Notes: generated by a model not told the origin, from the letters alone. A stretch of 64,000 nt of DNA from Hemibagrus wyckioides (GCF_019097595.1 NC_080735.1:1099817-1163816); one strand, 5' to 3'; numbered from the stretch's first letter, positions 19,293-32,610 are shown. A program made the numbers and translations.

Positions 19293-19873
19293 ATCCAAAT
19301 AGTGCTTACCTTGCTCATCTCCACTTGTTGCAAGTCTATTCGTTTTACTGAACTCTATTAATATTCCAAACACAAAGTTTTGAAGCGCGCCTAGGGTTAG
19401 GCACGCTAAGGGAAAACATCCCCACCTAGTGGGGAGCACACGCAAGTCCACAGGAATAAAACGACAAATCCATTAAACACGTTACAAGAAGATTTTGTAT
19501 AACATACCTGCCCAGTGTAGATAGAACACGTGGGAATAAGGATTTCGTTGCATGGAGGATAAATGAGTTGTACATAAAACTCAAGATAACACACCAATTA
19601 ATTAGGATTGTGACCAAGTCTTAATAACTCAAGATGAAAGCACACATTCAGCGCCCAACACACATTACCAGTTCCCCAACAGGTTCAGCACAGAATAAAT
19701 CCAGAATAAAACAGTTATTAGTGTGTTTCAGAGTGTGAAATTATGAATTTTTAATTCACACCTTGTATATTCCAGTGATTCTCATTTCATGTCCTTAACT
19801 TACGTGTTCGGCTGCTTGCCGATTCCCAGAGTGAGACCTTGATTGTATGGTGAAACACACTGTTTGTTTACAG

Positions 19874-20086
19874 GTCAGGACTCTCAAGTTCCTGCACACC
19901 AAACTGGCTCATCCATGTCTATACGGTGTGCACTGGTGTGCAGTAGAGTTGGAACCAGAAGGGGCCACCCCCAAACTGTTCCCACAAAGGTGGGAGCATG
20001 AAATTGTCCAAAGTTCTTTTCCCTGTAACTCAGGCACTGAATTCAATGATTTGGAGGGGTGTCCCAAAACTTTTGCCAATATAGTC
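19874..20086 (-). pseudogene. Tc1-like B middle piece (unit 3)
   Basis: One private base near 19958 (GGAACCAGAAGG); otherwise as unit 2. Confidence 0.78.
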
Positions 20087-20395
20087 AAGATAGATATAAA
20101 GCAATTAATACATGAATATGTTAATCAATTAGTTGATTTATTAATGAGCGTAATTATTTCATTGCGTATTTTATTATTATTCATCATTGATTAATAAAAC
20201 AAACAAACAAAAAAACATGATCCTAATAAATAAATGTACACACCTCTCTTAAGGCGCTCATACTCCGGATAGGTCCGACCTCTCCATACAGATGATAGGC
20301 TAGCGCCTTATGCAAACCCTCTGCGGATTGGACAGTTGAACCGTCGGTCAACACGACAAACAAAGGTAAGAAAAACAAAAAAAGAAAGTCCAGTC

Positions 20396-20450
20396 AGCGG
20401 ATGATCCGGATCCGCGAGTCCGCTGAGAATCGGCTGAATCAGTGGATGAG
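20396..20450. repeat. 45-bp VNTR, 1 copy (unit 3)
   Basis: Fully contracted: a single motif between the constant left edge GATGATCCGGATCCGCGAG and the constant right edge GAGCACGGTAGC. This defines the minimal state of the locus. Confidence 0.93.
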
Positions 20451-21024
20451 CACGGTAGCAGCCATAGGACAAATATGAATGGGATTAATTTAGACCTCGG
20501 ACTCATGAACAATGAGTTAATATGCAGAATCAGATAATTTGACTCAGGTGAGTCAGTCAGGGCCGGTACTAAACGCCACTGACCAAGTCCTGACACGTTG
20601 TAAACACTAAATATGAGCTTGCTGCCAGCATTAATGACCGGATTAAAAATAGTTGCGACTAAATATGTCAATAAATTCATAAATAATTTCTTGGAATTCT
20701 TGCCCTTACTTGGTAGTCGCAGGCGCTAGGTCAAAGCTGGTCCCTAAGTCGTGATGAAACTTGGAGCAGCGTAACACGTGAGAAACTTACTCCTAGCCTG
20801 TGGGTGAGAGTAAAATCGCTTTAAACTCCAACTCATGACCAGTGACCACACGAGAGAGATACCCAAGCTAACGGATATCTTGGTGGAAGCCCCTGAGAGG
20901 AAGGTGATGTTTTTCCTATAAATAGAAGCTTTATTGATCAGTTTTATGTACTGTATGACCTCACATTTATGCTATTCTTATGATGTTTGCAGATTTTATT
21001 AAATTAAATTTAAAGTGTTAATAA

Positions 21025-21566
21025 TCATGTCTTGAGTATATCTATATCAGTGACCTCTGTCCCATGTGATATAACTAAATCTAGCGTATGATTAAAACGA
21101 TGAGTCGGTCTAGTGACGTTTTGTCTAACCCCAAAGGAATTTAGTAAATCCGGAAACCAGAGTCCTAAAGCATCATTAGCATGGTCTACGTGAATGTTAA
21201 AGTCTCCTACAATCATCACTTTGTCAAAATGAATCAACAGGTCCGAGAGTAAATGTGCAAACTCTTGGAGAAAATCACCGTAGGGCCCCGGGGGTCTGTA
21301 CACGGTGGCCAGGGCAAGAGATAGCAGGGATTTATTATGCATGTCTGTGAGTGCTACATTAAGGACAAGCACTTGGAATTAAACCTGGGTCCTGTTGTCT
21401 GAGCAACGGTAAGAGAATTGTCATAGGTAGTGGCAACACCACCTCCACCACCAGTCTGACGGGGCTCATGCTTATAGGAATATTCTGACGGAGTAGACTC
21501 ATTCAGACCAATGTGGTCATTTGGTCTAAGCCAGGTTTCAGTAAGGTAGAGCGCATCAAGACTCTT
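21025..21566 (-). pseudogene. L2 endonuclease fragment (unit 3)
   Basis: Carries CTACGTGAATG and CTTGGAGAAA, the allele set of units 4 and 5, not that of unit 2. Confidence 0.88.
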
Positions 21567-22550
21567 CTTCAATTCAACTTTATTTGTATAGTGCTTTTAA
21601 CAAAGAGCATTGTCTCGAAGCAGCTTTAGATACGAAACAAGAAACATACAAACAGTCCTAGATGTTACCCCAAGTGACCTGAGGCGACTGTGGCAAGGAA
21701 AAACTCCCTTAGATGGTATGAGGAAGAAACCTTGAGGGGAACCAGACTCAAAAGGGAACCCATCCTCATTTGGGTGACACAGGAGCGTGTGATATGAACA
21801 CTGTCCTTTCTGCATTCATGTATAGTCAATCGTGTGAGGCAGATACAGCATGTGCACAGTGTTGTGGAAAATTAATAAAGAGATTGTTGTGGTCCACATA
21901 GGGTTGGCGGCGTGGCTTTGAATACCCCAGTCGTCACAAAGCCGAACCCGGCTGGAGCTGGTCCATCTCTGGATGCCACTGGAGCTGGCACGATCTCCGG
22001 ATGCCTCTGGATGGGTAGAAGAAGGGAAACAAGTGGGAAGTAATTAGCGTAGCTGCTGTTCATAATATGAGCTGAATTGTGAGAGCTTGTGTGCGCTGGT
22101 TTGTGGACCAATAAGTAATATGTCTGTCTTATCAGAATTTAGTAATAGAAAATGATCAGTAGTCATCCGATCTTTCATATCTTTAACACACTCGGTTAAT
22201 CTGGACTGAAATGAGATATTTCATCTGGTTTTGATGAGATATATAACTGGGTATGGTCAGCATAACAATGGAAAGTAGTCCCATGCCATCTAATGATGTT
22301 ACCCAGGGGAAAGCATGTAAAGTGAGAAAAGCAGAGGTCCTAAAACTGACCCTTGTGGGACCCCGTAGTTCACTGGCACTACACTGGACAGTTCTCCATG
22401 TAAATCTACAAAATGGTATGGATCAGACCGGTAGGATCTCAACCATTTTAATGCCTGTCCCTGCATACCTGTGTGACTTTGTAAGCCATCTACGAGAATG
22501 TTATGATCTGTAGTGTGGAATGCAGCACTAAGATCAAGCAGGACTAAAAT
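21567..22550 (-). pseudogene. L2 reverse transcriptase, 3' UTR and tail (unit 3)
   Basis: Same inactivating YADH as the other units. Contains the left TAAAGT (about 22318-22323) used by the unit 4 deletion. Confidence 0.9.
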
Positions 22551-22732
22551 GGAAAGTGGAAGCAATTGGGAACAAGAGCAACTCGGCCCACGGAGCGGTA
22601 GTCCACGTAAAATCACAGATCACAGATCACGCTGAGGAGCACGGTGCGCAGAAGGCGCCGACTTTCTGCAGAGTCAATGGCTACAGACCTCCAAACGTTG
22701 TGTGGCCTTCAGAGTAGTGTCCCAAAACATTT
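22551..22732 (+). pseudogene. Tc1-like B N-terminal piece (unit 3)
   Basis: Intact relative to unit 1. Its right end holds the second TAAAGT (about 22732-22737). Confidence 0.75.
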
Positions 22733-23005
22733 AAAGTCATAAAGTGTATGTACAAATAGTGCTTACTTTGCTCATCTGCATTTGTTGCAAGTCTATTGGT
22801 TCTACTGTACTCTATTCATTTTCCAAACACTATAATGGCTTATCTGTACTTATGACTTGAAGTTTTGAAGCGTGCCTTCAATTTGATGAAAGCTCATGTA
22901 GAAACACCATACCACTAAGCCATCAGCTGTCTTAGATTGCACTACCTTGTCTTGTACAGGCAGGGCACCGACTTAGAGCAACGTCAGGGGTGTATTCTGT
23001 ACCTG

Positions 23006-23339
23006 CTAGTCCTTGATCAACTCCTCTGTCTGCTCACCAAGGTAGAAAATGAGGCCTCTGATCACAGCTTCTCTTCGGGCAAAGTGCAGGATGACGAGGA
23101 GGAAATTCCTCCTCCTCCATCTGAAAGAGAGAAAGAGAGAGATAGATTTAAAACTCTGCCACAAACACCTTACATTGGAGAACACGACTTCAAATGTTCC
23201 CCATACCTGGGAAAGCTCAAATGAAGTCCATCACAGGTGGTTTCTCGAGGATTACGTCATTTCCACGCAGAGAGAAGGTCTTTGTCATCTTCTTGATGAG
23301 ATCAAACAAAGTACAATGGGCTTTTTGACATAGAAACAT
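23006..23339 (-). pseudogene. SAMD3-like coding remnant (unit 3)
   Basis: As unit 2, including the shared TTACATTGG base. Confidence 0.4.
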
Positions 23340-23945
23340 GACTCGGGTAACATGAACTCTTACCATAACCACATTCAAGTTGCTGAAATGAATTATTTAA
23401 CATGCACTTTTAACCGTTTCAACATCTTTAACTAGAACATTACTATGAATTTCTACAATTTTTTTTTTTTTTTTTACACAGTAATTGTGTCCTATTAACC
23501 AGAATAGGCTTTTAACCAGGAAATAACAGGATTTATATCAAAACCATTTCTATCTCCACATCACTTATTTGTGCCAATCCCAGGCTTAGTAATGGCACAG
23601 ACCAAGCTAGCGATTAGCATTAGCTACCAGCGCTAACGCGATTAGCACATAAAACATGCCATTTATTCATTTGCAATGATACAAAAAGACACCAAAGCAT
23701 GTAAACATTAGACACCATTCTCACAAACCCCCGACTGGTTTTTATGAAAAGTATCTAGACAACAATATCAAGTATGCTGTCATTTCACCTTACCATATTA
23801 GCCACAGCTACAAGCTACGAGCTAACGTGATTAGCGCATAAAACATGCCGTTTGTTCATGGAGATTTTAGCTCTTAGCACACCTATCACCCGCTTTTCCT
23901 CTACTCTGAACAAGAAGCACGTGGCCTACACTCTGCCTGAGGTCC

Positions 23946-24022
23946 GCACGGGCTTCGAACCGACGTCTCTACGGGCCTGGGCTCCAGAAACGAAAGCGCT
24001 AACCACTAGGATACGGCAGGTT
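23946..24022 (-). ncRNA. tRNA-like element (unit 3)
   Basis: A and B boxes are both identical to unit 2. Confidence 0.55.
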
Positions 24023-25648
24023 CCGCCCCCACTTACAGCTGATAGGCTGGGGTGCCGTGCGCAATCCCTCTGCGGATTGGACAATTCAACCGTCACTCAA
24101 CTCGACTGAAACAACCCGGAAGGAAGAACGGCGCTTGTCCATAAATAACAACGCCGCTGACCAAGTCCGGACAAGTTGGAAACACTAAATATGCGCTTGG
24201 CGCCAGCATTAAGGACCGGATTACAAGAGTTCCGTGGAAATAAGTCAGTAAATCCAGAAATAATCTTAGCTTTACTGCCGAGCCACAGGCCCTAGGTCAA
24301 AGCTGGCCTCTGAGCAGCCAGAACACTTGGAGCAGCGTAACACGTGAGGAACTGACCCCTAGCCTGTGGGTGCGAGTAAAATTGCTTTAAACTCACCGAC
24401 ATGAAGGAAAATCAGTAGGTGCACGTAACAATTCTCTACACTAGCTAAAGTAAGGCGCACACGGCTCCTTTCAAAGCAAAAGCCCCAGAAGTCGATGGAT
24501 ACTCCCTACTCATTACACAGGAGACGATAAGAAACCGTTTGCTTGGACAATGGGAATCGCCATGCATGCAAGCTCACACTGTCAATGACGGCTAAAATGT
24601 ACAAAGCGCATTGCTGAACACAGAAAGCTGAGAAGAGCGCAATCAACAAGCCCTTGTACTAAAAGAGCCGTAGGTGCAGTGGGACACGCCCACAGTGGAA
24701 TACTCCAAGATACAAATACGTTCAAAAATGCCATTTCCAATTCGTTCCTTTAGAAAATAATGAAATACTAGTCCTCGCCATGTCTAGCAGTCTGTGTATA
24801 AATGTTTAAAAGATGGGAAGATTATAATCATTATTTTTTTTAAACCTACCGTGATCGTGTTGTCGCTCTGTTCTGCGTAGCATAAATAGCGTTCATGATT
24901 TATTGGGTTATTGTGTTTGGTCAGGTATCGCCAAGTGGCCTCTCCTGTAATGCTGCACTGGGCGAGTGCCACACCTGACCAAGCACCCATGCCTGGCCGT
25001 TTGTCTAGTAAATAGCTTGGCATGGGGGGGAAAGAGAGATAAACCCCAATTTTCTTACACTTTATCTTAATCTTCTTCTCCATGTCACTTATGCAAGGTT
25101 TTATTATTATCTATTTTAATAATCAGCATTAAGAAGAATCCTCAGGAAAGACAATGGTCACCCTCAGCACTGTCTTTCTACACTCACTACAGTTATTTGT
25201 CTTCCCATTGTGTGTTTCAGATTGTGTAATTGTACATTTCTAATTCACACCTTGTCTATTACACTATTTCTTTTTTTTTTTTTTATGGCTGCTTGACGAT
25301 TCACAGAGTAAGAACTCCATTGTACGGTGGAACACACTGTTTGCTGTCCATATGACAATAAACTGTTAAATCTTGAATATAACAATCAAATTATTTGGTC
25401 ATTTTTATCTAGTACTTTAGTAAACGCCTGTTACAGCATGTCTTCCTCACAGTACCTCATAAACCTTAGAAACTATAATCCTACACATGGCATACAACTT
25501 TACACGTCATGTTTGAGAAGAAAAGAAAAAAGAGCCTACTGCTAACAGTTAAAGAGGGACCCAAACATTCTGGCTTCATAAATGACTGTGTAACAGTTTC
25601 TTCCTTCAAGCCATCAGACTCGTCAACACCCAGAACTGAACTGTACCG

Positions 25649-25650
<2 letters not shown>

Positions 25651-25683
<33 letters not shown>
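25651..25683. repeat. (CA)n tract closing unit 3
   Basis: Pure CA run of about 16 repeats. Confidence 0.97.
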
Positions 25684-25685
<2 letters not shown>

Positions 25686-25885
25686 GTGTGAACTGAACTG
25701 TTCTAAACTGGATCTTAAACACTCAGTTCAATTCAATATTCATCCATGTCTATAGCACCAGCCACTTTATAAGTGTTTACATGCCGTTTCTGAACATTTA
25801 ACTCAATTGCTGCTGTTTCTGTTTTTGTCCACATTTCAACGTGCCACCAACTGCTGCAATTACAGAAGCTATTAGAGCGGGTAAA

Positions 25886-26465
25886 CTAAGTATTGAACAC
25901 GTCGATGTTTGTCTCAGTAAATATAGTTCTAAAGGTGCAATTGACATGAAATGTTCACCAGATGTTGGTAAGAACCCATGCAGTCCACACATGTGAGGAA
26001 ATGAAACCACAGACATCCATAAATGAAGTTGTGTGTAATAATGTGAAATGACACAGGGAAACGATATTGAACGCGCTTAGTGAAATTTCTTTAATACTTA
26101 GCACAAGAGCCTTTGTCGGTAAAGACAGCTTCAAGACGCCTCTTGTATGGAGAGAGTGGTTGCATGCATTGCTCAGGTGTGATTTTGGCCCATTCTTTCA
26201 CACAGACAGTCTTGAAAGCTTGAAGGCTCCGTGGGCCTCTTCTCTGAACTCTGACCATTAGTTCTTTCCATAGATTTTCAATTGGATTCAAATCAGGTGA
26301 TTGGCTGGGCCATTCTAGCAGCTCTAATTTCTTTCTCTGAAACCAGTTTTCTTGGCTTTGTGTTTGGTATCACCGTCTTGCTGAAATGTCCACCCTGGTT
26401 TCACGTTCATCGTCCTGGTAGATGGCAGCAGATTTTTTTTATGAATATGCCTGGGTAGATTTTTC
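25886..26465 (-). pseudogene. Tc1-like A 3' half (unit 4)
   Basis: Uninterrupted copy with one private base near 26158 (GAGTGGTTGC), which changes a Leu to Pro in the C-terminal tail. Confidence 0.88.
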
Positions 26466-26749
26466 AGTGGAGACGTATTCTCTGGAGTGATGAATTAGAG
26501 CAGAGACTGCGAGCCAGGCCTTCTCATGTAACATCAGTGCCTGACCTCACAAATGCGCTTCTAGAGCAATGTTGAAAGATTCCATAAATACACTCCTAAA
26601 CCTTGTGGAAAGCCTTCCTAGAAGAGTTGAAGCTGTTATAGCTGCAAGGAGAACTCCATATTAGACCGTGCGGCTTAAGAATGGGATGTCATTCAAGTTG
26701 ATGTGCACGTAAAGGCGGGCGTCCCAAAAGTTTTGGCCGTGAAGTGTAT
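26466..26749 (+). pseudogene. Tc1-like B C-terminal piece (unit 4)
   Basis: Same fusion as in other units, with the GGCCGTGAAGTG end of units 1 and 5-8. Confidence 0.82.
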
Positions 26750-26971
26750 ATCCAAATAGTGCTTACCTTGCTCATCTCCACTTGTTGCAAGTCTATTCGT
26801 TTTACTGAACTCTATTAATATTCCAAACACAAAGTTTTGAAGCGCGCCTAGGGTTAGGCCTTGTATATTCCAGTGATTCTCATTTCATGTCCTTAACTTA
26901 CGTGTTCAGCTGCTTGCCGATTCCCAGAGTGAGACCTTGATTGTATGGTGAAACACACTGTTTGTTTACAG

Positions 26972-27184
26972 GTCAGGACTCTCAAGTTCCTGCACACCAA
27001 ACTGGCTCATCCATGTCTATACGGTGTGCACTGGTGTGCAGTAGAGTTGGAACCGGAAGGGGCCACCCCCAAACTGTTCCCACAAAGGTGGGAGCATGAA
27101 ATTGTCCAAAGTTCTTTTCCCTGTAACTCAGGCACTGAATTCAATGATTTGGAGGGGTGTCCCAAAACTTTTGCCAATATAGTC
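26972..27184 (-). pseudogene. Tc1-like B middle piece (unit 4)
   Basis: Intact relative to unit 1, although the spacer deletion brings it within about 220 bases of the C-terminal piece. Confidence 0.78.
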
Positions 27185-27494
27185 AAGATAGATATAAAGC
27201 AATTAATACATGAATATGTTAATCAATTAGTTGATTTATTAATGAGCGTAATTATTTCATTGCGTATTTTATTATTATTCATCATTGATTAATAAAACAA
27301 ACAAACAAAAAAACATGATCCTAATAAATAAATGTACACACCTCTCTTAAGGCGCTCATACTCCGGATAGGTCCGACCTCTCCATACAGATGATAGGCTA
27401 GCGCCTTATGCAAACCCTCTGCGGATTGGACAGTTGAACCGTCGGTCAACACGACAAACAAAGGTAAGAAAAACAAAAAAAGAAAGTCCAGTCA

Positions 27495-27814
27495 GCGGAT
27501 GATCCGGATCCGCGAGTCCGCTGAGAATCGGCTGAATCAGTGGATGAGCCGGATCCGCTAGTCCGCTGAGAATCGGCTGAATCAGCGGATGAGCCGGATC
27601 CGCGAGTCCGCTGAGAATCGGCTGAATCAGTGGATGAGCCGGATCCGCGAGTCCGCTGAGAATCGGCTGAATCAGCGGATGAGCCGGATCCGCGAGTCCG
27701 ATGAGAATCGGCTGAATCAGCGGATGAGCCGGATCCGCGAGTCCGATGAGAATCGGCTGAATCAGCGGATGAGCCGGATCCGCGAGCCCGCTGAGAATCG
27801 GCTGAATCAGTGGA
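27495..27814. repeat. 45-bp VNTR, 7 copies (unit 4)
   Basis: Mixes TCCGCTGA and TCCGATGA versions. The expanded array creates the longest open frame of the whole macrosatellite (minus, 27446-28048, 200 codons), purely through the 15-codon period. Confidence 0.96.
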
Positions 27815-28392
27815 TGAGCACGGTAGCAGCCATAGGACAAATATGAATGGGATTAATTTAGACCTCGGACTCATGAACAATGAGTTAATATGCAGAATCA
27901 GATAATTTGACTCAGGTGAGTCAGTCAGGGCCGGTACTAAACGCCACTGACCAAGTCCTGACACGTTGTAAACACTAAATATGAGCTTGCTGCCAGCATT
28001 AATGACCGGATTAAAAATAGTTGCGACTAAATATGTCAATAAATTCATAAATAATTTCTTGGAATTCTTGCCCTTACTTGGTAGTCGCAGGCGCTAGGTC
28101 AAAGCTGGTCCCTAAGTCGTGATGAAACTTGGAGCAGCGTAACACGTGAGAAACTTACTCCTAGCCTGTGGGTGAGAGTAAAATCGCTTTAAACTCCAAC
28201 TCATGACCAGTGACCACACGAGAGAGATACCCAAGCTAACGGATATCTTGGTGGAAGCCCCTGAGAGGAAGGTGATGTTTTTCCTATAAATAGAAGCTTT
28301 ATTGATCAGTTTTATGTACTGTATGACCTCACATTTATGCTATTCTTATGATGTTTGCAGATTTTATTAAATTAAATTTAAAGTGTTAATAA

Positions 28393-28934
28393 TCATGTCT
28401 TGAGTATATCTATATCAGTGACCTCTGTCCCATGTGATATAACTAAATCTAGCGTATGATTAAAACGATGAGTCGGTCTAGTGACGTTTTGTCTAACCCC
28501 AAAGGAATTTAGTAAATCCGGAAACCAGAGTCCTAAAGCATCATTAGCATGGTCTACGTGAATGTTAAAGTCTCCTACAATCATCACTTTGTCAAAATGA
28601 ATCAACAGGTCCGAGAGTAAATGTGCAAACTCTTGGAGAAAATCACCGTAGGGCCCCGGGGGTCTGTACACGGTGGCCAGGGCAAGAGATAGCAGGGATT
28701 TATTATGCATGTCTGTGAGTGCTACATTAAGGACAAGCACTTGGAATTAAACCTGGGTCCTGTTGTCTGAGCAACGGTAAGAGAATTGTCATAGGTAGTG
28801 GCAACACCACCTCCACCACCAGTCTGACGGGGCTCATGCTTATAGGGATATTCTGACGGAGTAGACTCATTCAGACCAATGTGGTCATTTGGTCTAAGCC
28901 AGGTTTCAGTAAGGTAGAGCGCATCAAGACTCTT
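28393..28934 (-). pseudogene. L2 endonuclease fragment (unit 4)
   Basis: As unit 3, with a private Ser-to-Pro change near 28848. Confidence 0.88.
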
Positions 28935-29690
28935 CTTCAATTCAACTTTATTTGTATAGTGCTTTTAACAAAGAGCATTGTCTCGAAGCAGCTTTAGATA
29001 CGAAACAAGAAACATACAAACAGTCCTAGATGTTACCCCAAGTGACCTGAGGCGACTGTGGCAAGGAAAAACTCCCTTAGATGGTATGAGGAAGAAACCT
29101 TGAGGGGAACCAGACTCAAAAGGGAACCCATCCTCATTTGGGTGACACAGGAGCGTGTGATATGAACACTGTCCTTTCTGCATTCATGTATAGTCAATCG
29201 TGTGAGGCAGATACAGCATGTGCACAGTGTTGTGGAAAATTAATAAAGAGATTGTTGTGGTCCACATAGGGTTGGCGGCGTGGCTTTGAATACCCCAGTC
29301 GTCACAAAGCCGAACCCGGCTGGAGCTGGTCCATCTCTGGATGCCACTGGAGCTGGCACGATCTCCGGATGCCTCTGGATGGGTAGAAGAAGGGAAACAA
29401 GTGGGAAGTAATTAGCGTAGCTGCTGTTCATAATATGAGCTGAATTGTGAGAGCTTGTGTGCGCTGGTTTGTGGACCAATAAGTAATATGTCTGTCTTAT
29501 CGGAATTTAGTAATAGAAAATGATCAGTAGTCATCCGATCTTTCATATCTTTAACACACTCGGTTAATCTGGACTGAAATGAGATATTTCATCTGGTTTT
29601 GATGAGATATATAACTGGGTATGGTCAGCATAACAATGGAAAGTAGTCCCATGCCATCTAATGATGTTACCCAGGGGAAAGCATGTAAAG
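28935..29690 (-). pseudogene. L2 reverse transcriptase remnant, 5' part deleted (unit 4)
   Basis: Keeps the YADH box, C-terminal part, 3' UTR and tail. RT regions A and B (the LLDLSAAF and [11 protein letters not shown] blocks) are lost in the 414-base deletion. Confidence 0.88.
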
Positions 29691-29959
29691 TCATAAAGTG
29701 TATGTACAAATAGTGCTTACTTTGCTCATCTGCATTTGTTGCAAGTCTATTGGTTCTACTGTACTCTATTCATTTTCCAAACACTATAATGGCTTATCTG
29801 TACTCATGACTTGAAGTTTTGAAGCGTGCCTTCAATTTGATGAAAGCTCATGTAGAAACACCATACCACTAAGCCATCAGCTGTCTTAGATTGCACTACC
29901 TTGTCTTGTACAGGCAGGGCACCGACTTAGAGCAACGTCAGGGGTGTATTCTGTACCTG

Positions 29960-30301
29960 CTAGTCCTTGATCAACTCCTCTGTCTGCTCACCAAGGTAGA
30001 AAATGAGGCCTCTGATCACAGCTTCTCTTCGGGCAAAGTGCAGGATGACGAGGAGGAAATTCCTCCTCCTCCATCTGAAAGAGAGAAAGAGAGAAAGAGA
30101 GAGATAGATTTAAAACTCTGCCACAAACACCTTACACTGGAGAACACGACTTCAAATGTTCCCCATACCTGGGAAAGCTCAAATGAAGTCCATCGCAGGT
30201 GGTTTCTCGAGGATTACGTCATTTCCACGCAGAGAGAAGGTCTTTGTCATCTTCTTGATGAGATCAAACAAAGTACAATGGGCTTTTTGACATAGAAACA
30301 T
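29960..30301 (-). pseudogene. SAMD3-like coding remnant (unit 4)
   Basis: Has an extra 8 bases (GAAAGAGA) in the purine-rich (plus) tract between the two open stretches, lengthening the minus-strand polypyrimidine run. Shared with units 5 and 7. Confidence 0.4.
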
Positions 30302-30907
30302 GACTCGGGTAACATGAACTCTTACCATAACCACATTCAAGTTGCTGAAATGAATTATTTAACATGCACTTTTAACCGTTTCAACATCTTTAACTAGAAC
30401 ATTACTATGAATTTCTACAATTTTTTTTTTTTTTTTTACACAGTAATTGTGTCCTATTAACCAGAATAGGCTTTTAACCAGGAAATAACAGGATTTATAT
30501 CAAAACCATTTCTATCTCCACATCACTTATTTGTGCCAATCCCAGGCTTAGTAATGGCACAGACCAAGCTAGCGATTAGCATTAGCTACCAGCGCTAACG
30601 CGATTAGCACATAAAACATGCCATTTATTCATTTGCAATGATACAAAAAGACACCAAAGCATGTAAACATTAGACACCATTCTCACAAACCCCCGACTGG
30701 TTTTTATGAAAAGTATCTAGACAACAATATCAAGTATGCTGTCATTTCACCTTACCATATTAGCCACAGCTACAAGCTACGAGCTAACGTGATTAGCGCA
30801 TAAAACATGCCGTTTGTTCATGGAGATTTTAGCTCTTAGCACACCTATCACCCGCTTTTCCTCTACTCTGAACAAGAAGCACGTGGCCTACACTCTGCCT
30901 GAGGTCC

Positions 30908-30984
30908 GCACGGGCTTCGAACCGACGTCTCTACGGGCCTGGGCTCCAGAAACGAAAGCGCTAACCACTAGGATACGGCAGGTT
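30908..30984 (-). ncRNA. tRNA-like element (unit 4)
   Basis: A and B boxes intact. Confidence 0.55.
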
Positions 30985-32609
30985 CCGCCCCCACTTACAG
31001 CTGATAGGCTGGGGTGCCGTGCGCAATCCCTCTGCGGATTGGACAATTCTACCGTCACTCAACTCGACTGAAACAACCCGGAAGGAAGAACGGCGCTTGT
31101 CCATAAATAACAACGCCGCTGACCAAGTCCGGACAAGTTGGAAACACTAAATATGCGCTTGGCGCCAGCATTAAGGACCGGATTACAAGAGTTCCGTGGA
31201 AATAAGTCAGTAAATCCAGAAATAATCTTAGCTTTACTGCCGAGCCACAGGCCCTAGGTCAAAGCTGGCCTCTGAGCAGCCAGAACACTTGGAGCAGCGT
31301 AACACGTGAGGAACTGACCCCTAGCCTGTGGGTGCGAGTAAAATTGCTTTAAACTCACCGACATGAAGGAAAATCAGTAGGTGCACGTAACAATTCTCTA
31401 CACTAGCTAAAGTAAGGCGCACACGGCTCCTTTCAAAGCAAAAGCCCCAGAAGTCGATGGATACTCCCTACTCATTACACAGGAGACGATAAGAAACCGT
31501 TTGCTTGGACAATGGGAATCGCCATGCATGCAAGCTCACACTGTCAATGACGGCTAAAATGTACAAAGCGCATTGCTGAACACAGAAAGCTGAGAAGAGC
31601 GCAATCAACAAGCCCTTGTACTAAAAGAGCCGTAGGTGCAGTGGGACACGCCCACAGTGGAATACTCCAAGATACAAATACGTTCAAAAATGCCATTTCC
31701 AATTCGTTCCTTTAGAAAATAATGAAATACTAGTCCTCGCCATGTCTAGCAGTCTGTGTATAAATGTTTAAAAGATGGGAACATTATAATCATTATTTTT
31801 TTAAACCTACCGTGATCGTGTTGTCGCTCTGTTCTGCGTAGCATAAATAGCGTTCATGATTTATTGGGTTATTGTGTTTGGTCAGGTATCGCCAAGTGGC
31901 CTCTCCTGTAATGCTGCACTGGGCGAGTGCCACACCTGACCAAGCACCCATGCCTGGCCGTTTGTCTAGTAAATAGCTTGGCATGGGGGGGAAAGAGAGA
32001 TAAACCCCAATTTTCTTACACTTTATCTTAATCTTCTTCTCCATGTCACTTATGCAAGGTTTTATTATTATCTATTTTAATAATCAGCATTAAGAAGAAT
32101 CCTCAGGAAAGACAATGGTCACCCTCAGCACTGTCTTTCTACACTCACTACAGTTATTTGTCTTCCCATTGTGTGTTTCAGATTGTGTAATTGTACATTT
32201 CTAATTCACACCTTGTCTATTACACTATTTCTTTTTTTTTTTTTTATGGCTGCTTGACGATTCACAGAGTAAGAACTCCATTGTACGGTGGAACACACTG
32301 TTTGCTGTCCATATGACAATAAACTGTTAAATCTTGAATATAACAATCAAATTATTTGGTCATTTTTATCTAGTACTTTAGTAAACGCCTGTTACAGCAT
32401 GTCTTCCTCACAGTACCTCATAAACCTTAGAAACTATAATCCTACACATGGCATACAACTTTACACGTCATGTTTGAGAAGAAAAGAAAAAAGAGCCTAC
32501 TGCTAACAGTTAAAGAGGGACCCAAACATTCTGGCTTCATAAATGACTGTGTAACAGTTTCTTCCTTCAAGCCATCAGACTCGTCAACACCCAGAACTGA
32601 ACTGTACCG

Positions 32610-32610
<1 letters not shown>

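Larger units (their letters stand above)
18226..25683. repeat. Macrosatellite unit 3 (7.5 kb)
   Basis: Complete unit with the VNTR reduced to a single copy. Spacers: 19293-19873, 20087-20395, 20451-21024, 22733-23005, 23340-23945 and 24023-25650. Left-part markers match unit 2, whereas markers in the L2 endonuclease segment match units 4 and 5, so it reads as a recombinant unit. Confidence 0.97.

Noticed and set aside
27446..28048. 200-codon minus-strand open frame, the longest in the array, starting MNLLTYLVATIF
   Set aside because: Its length comes from the 45-bp VNTR, which stays open in several frames on both strands. Copy number changes its length between units, and it has no domain.
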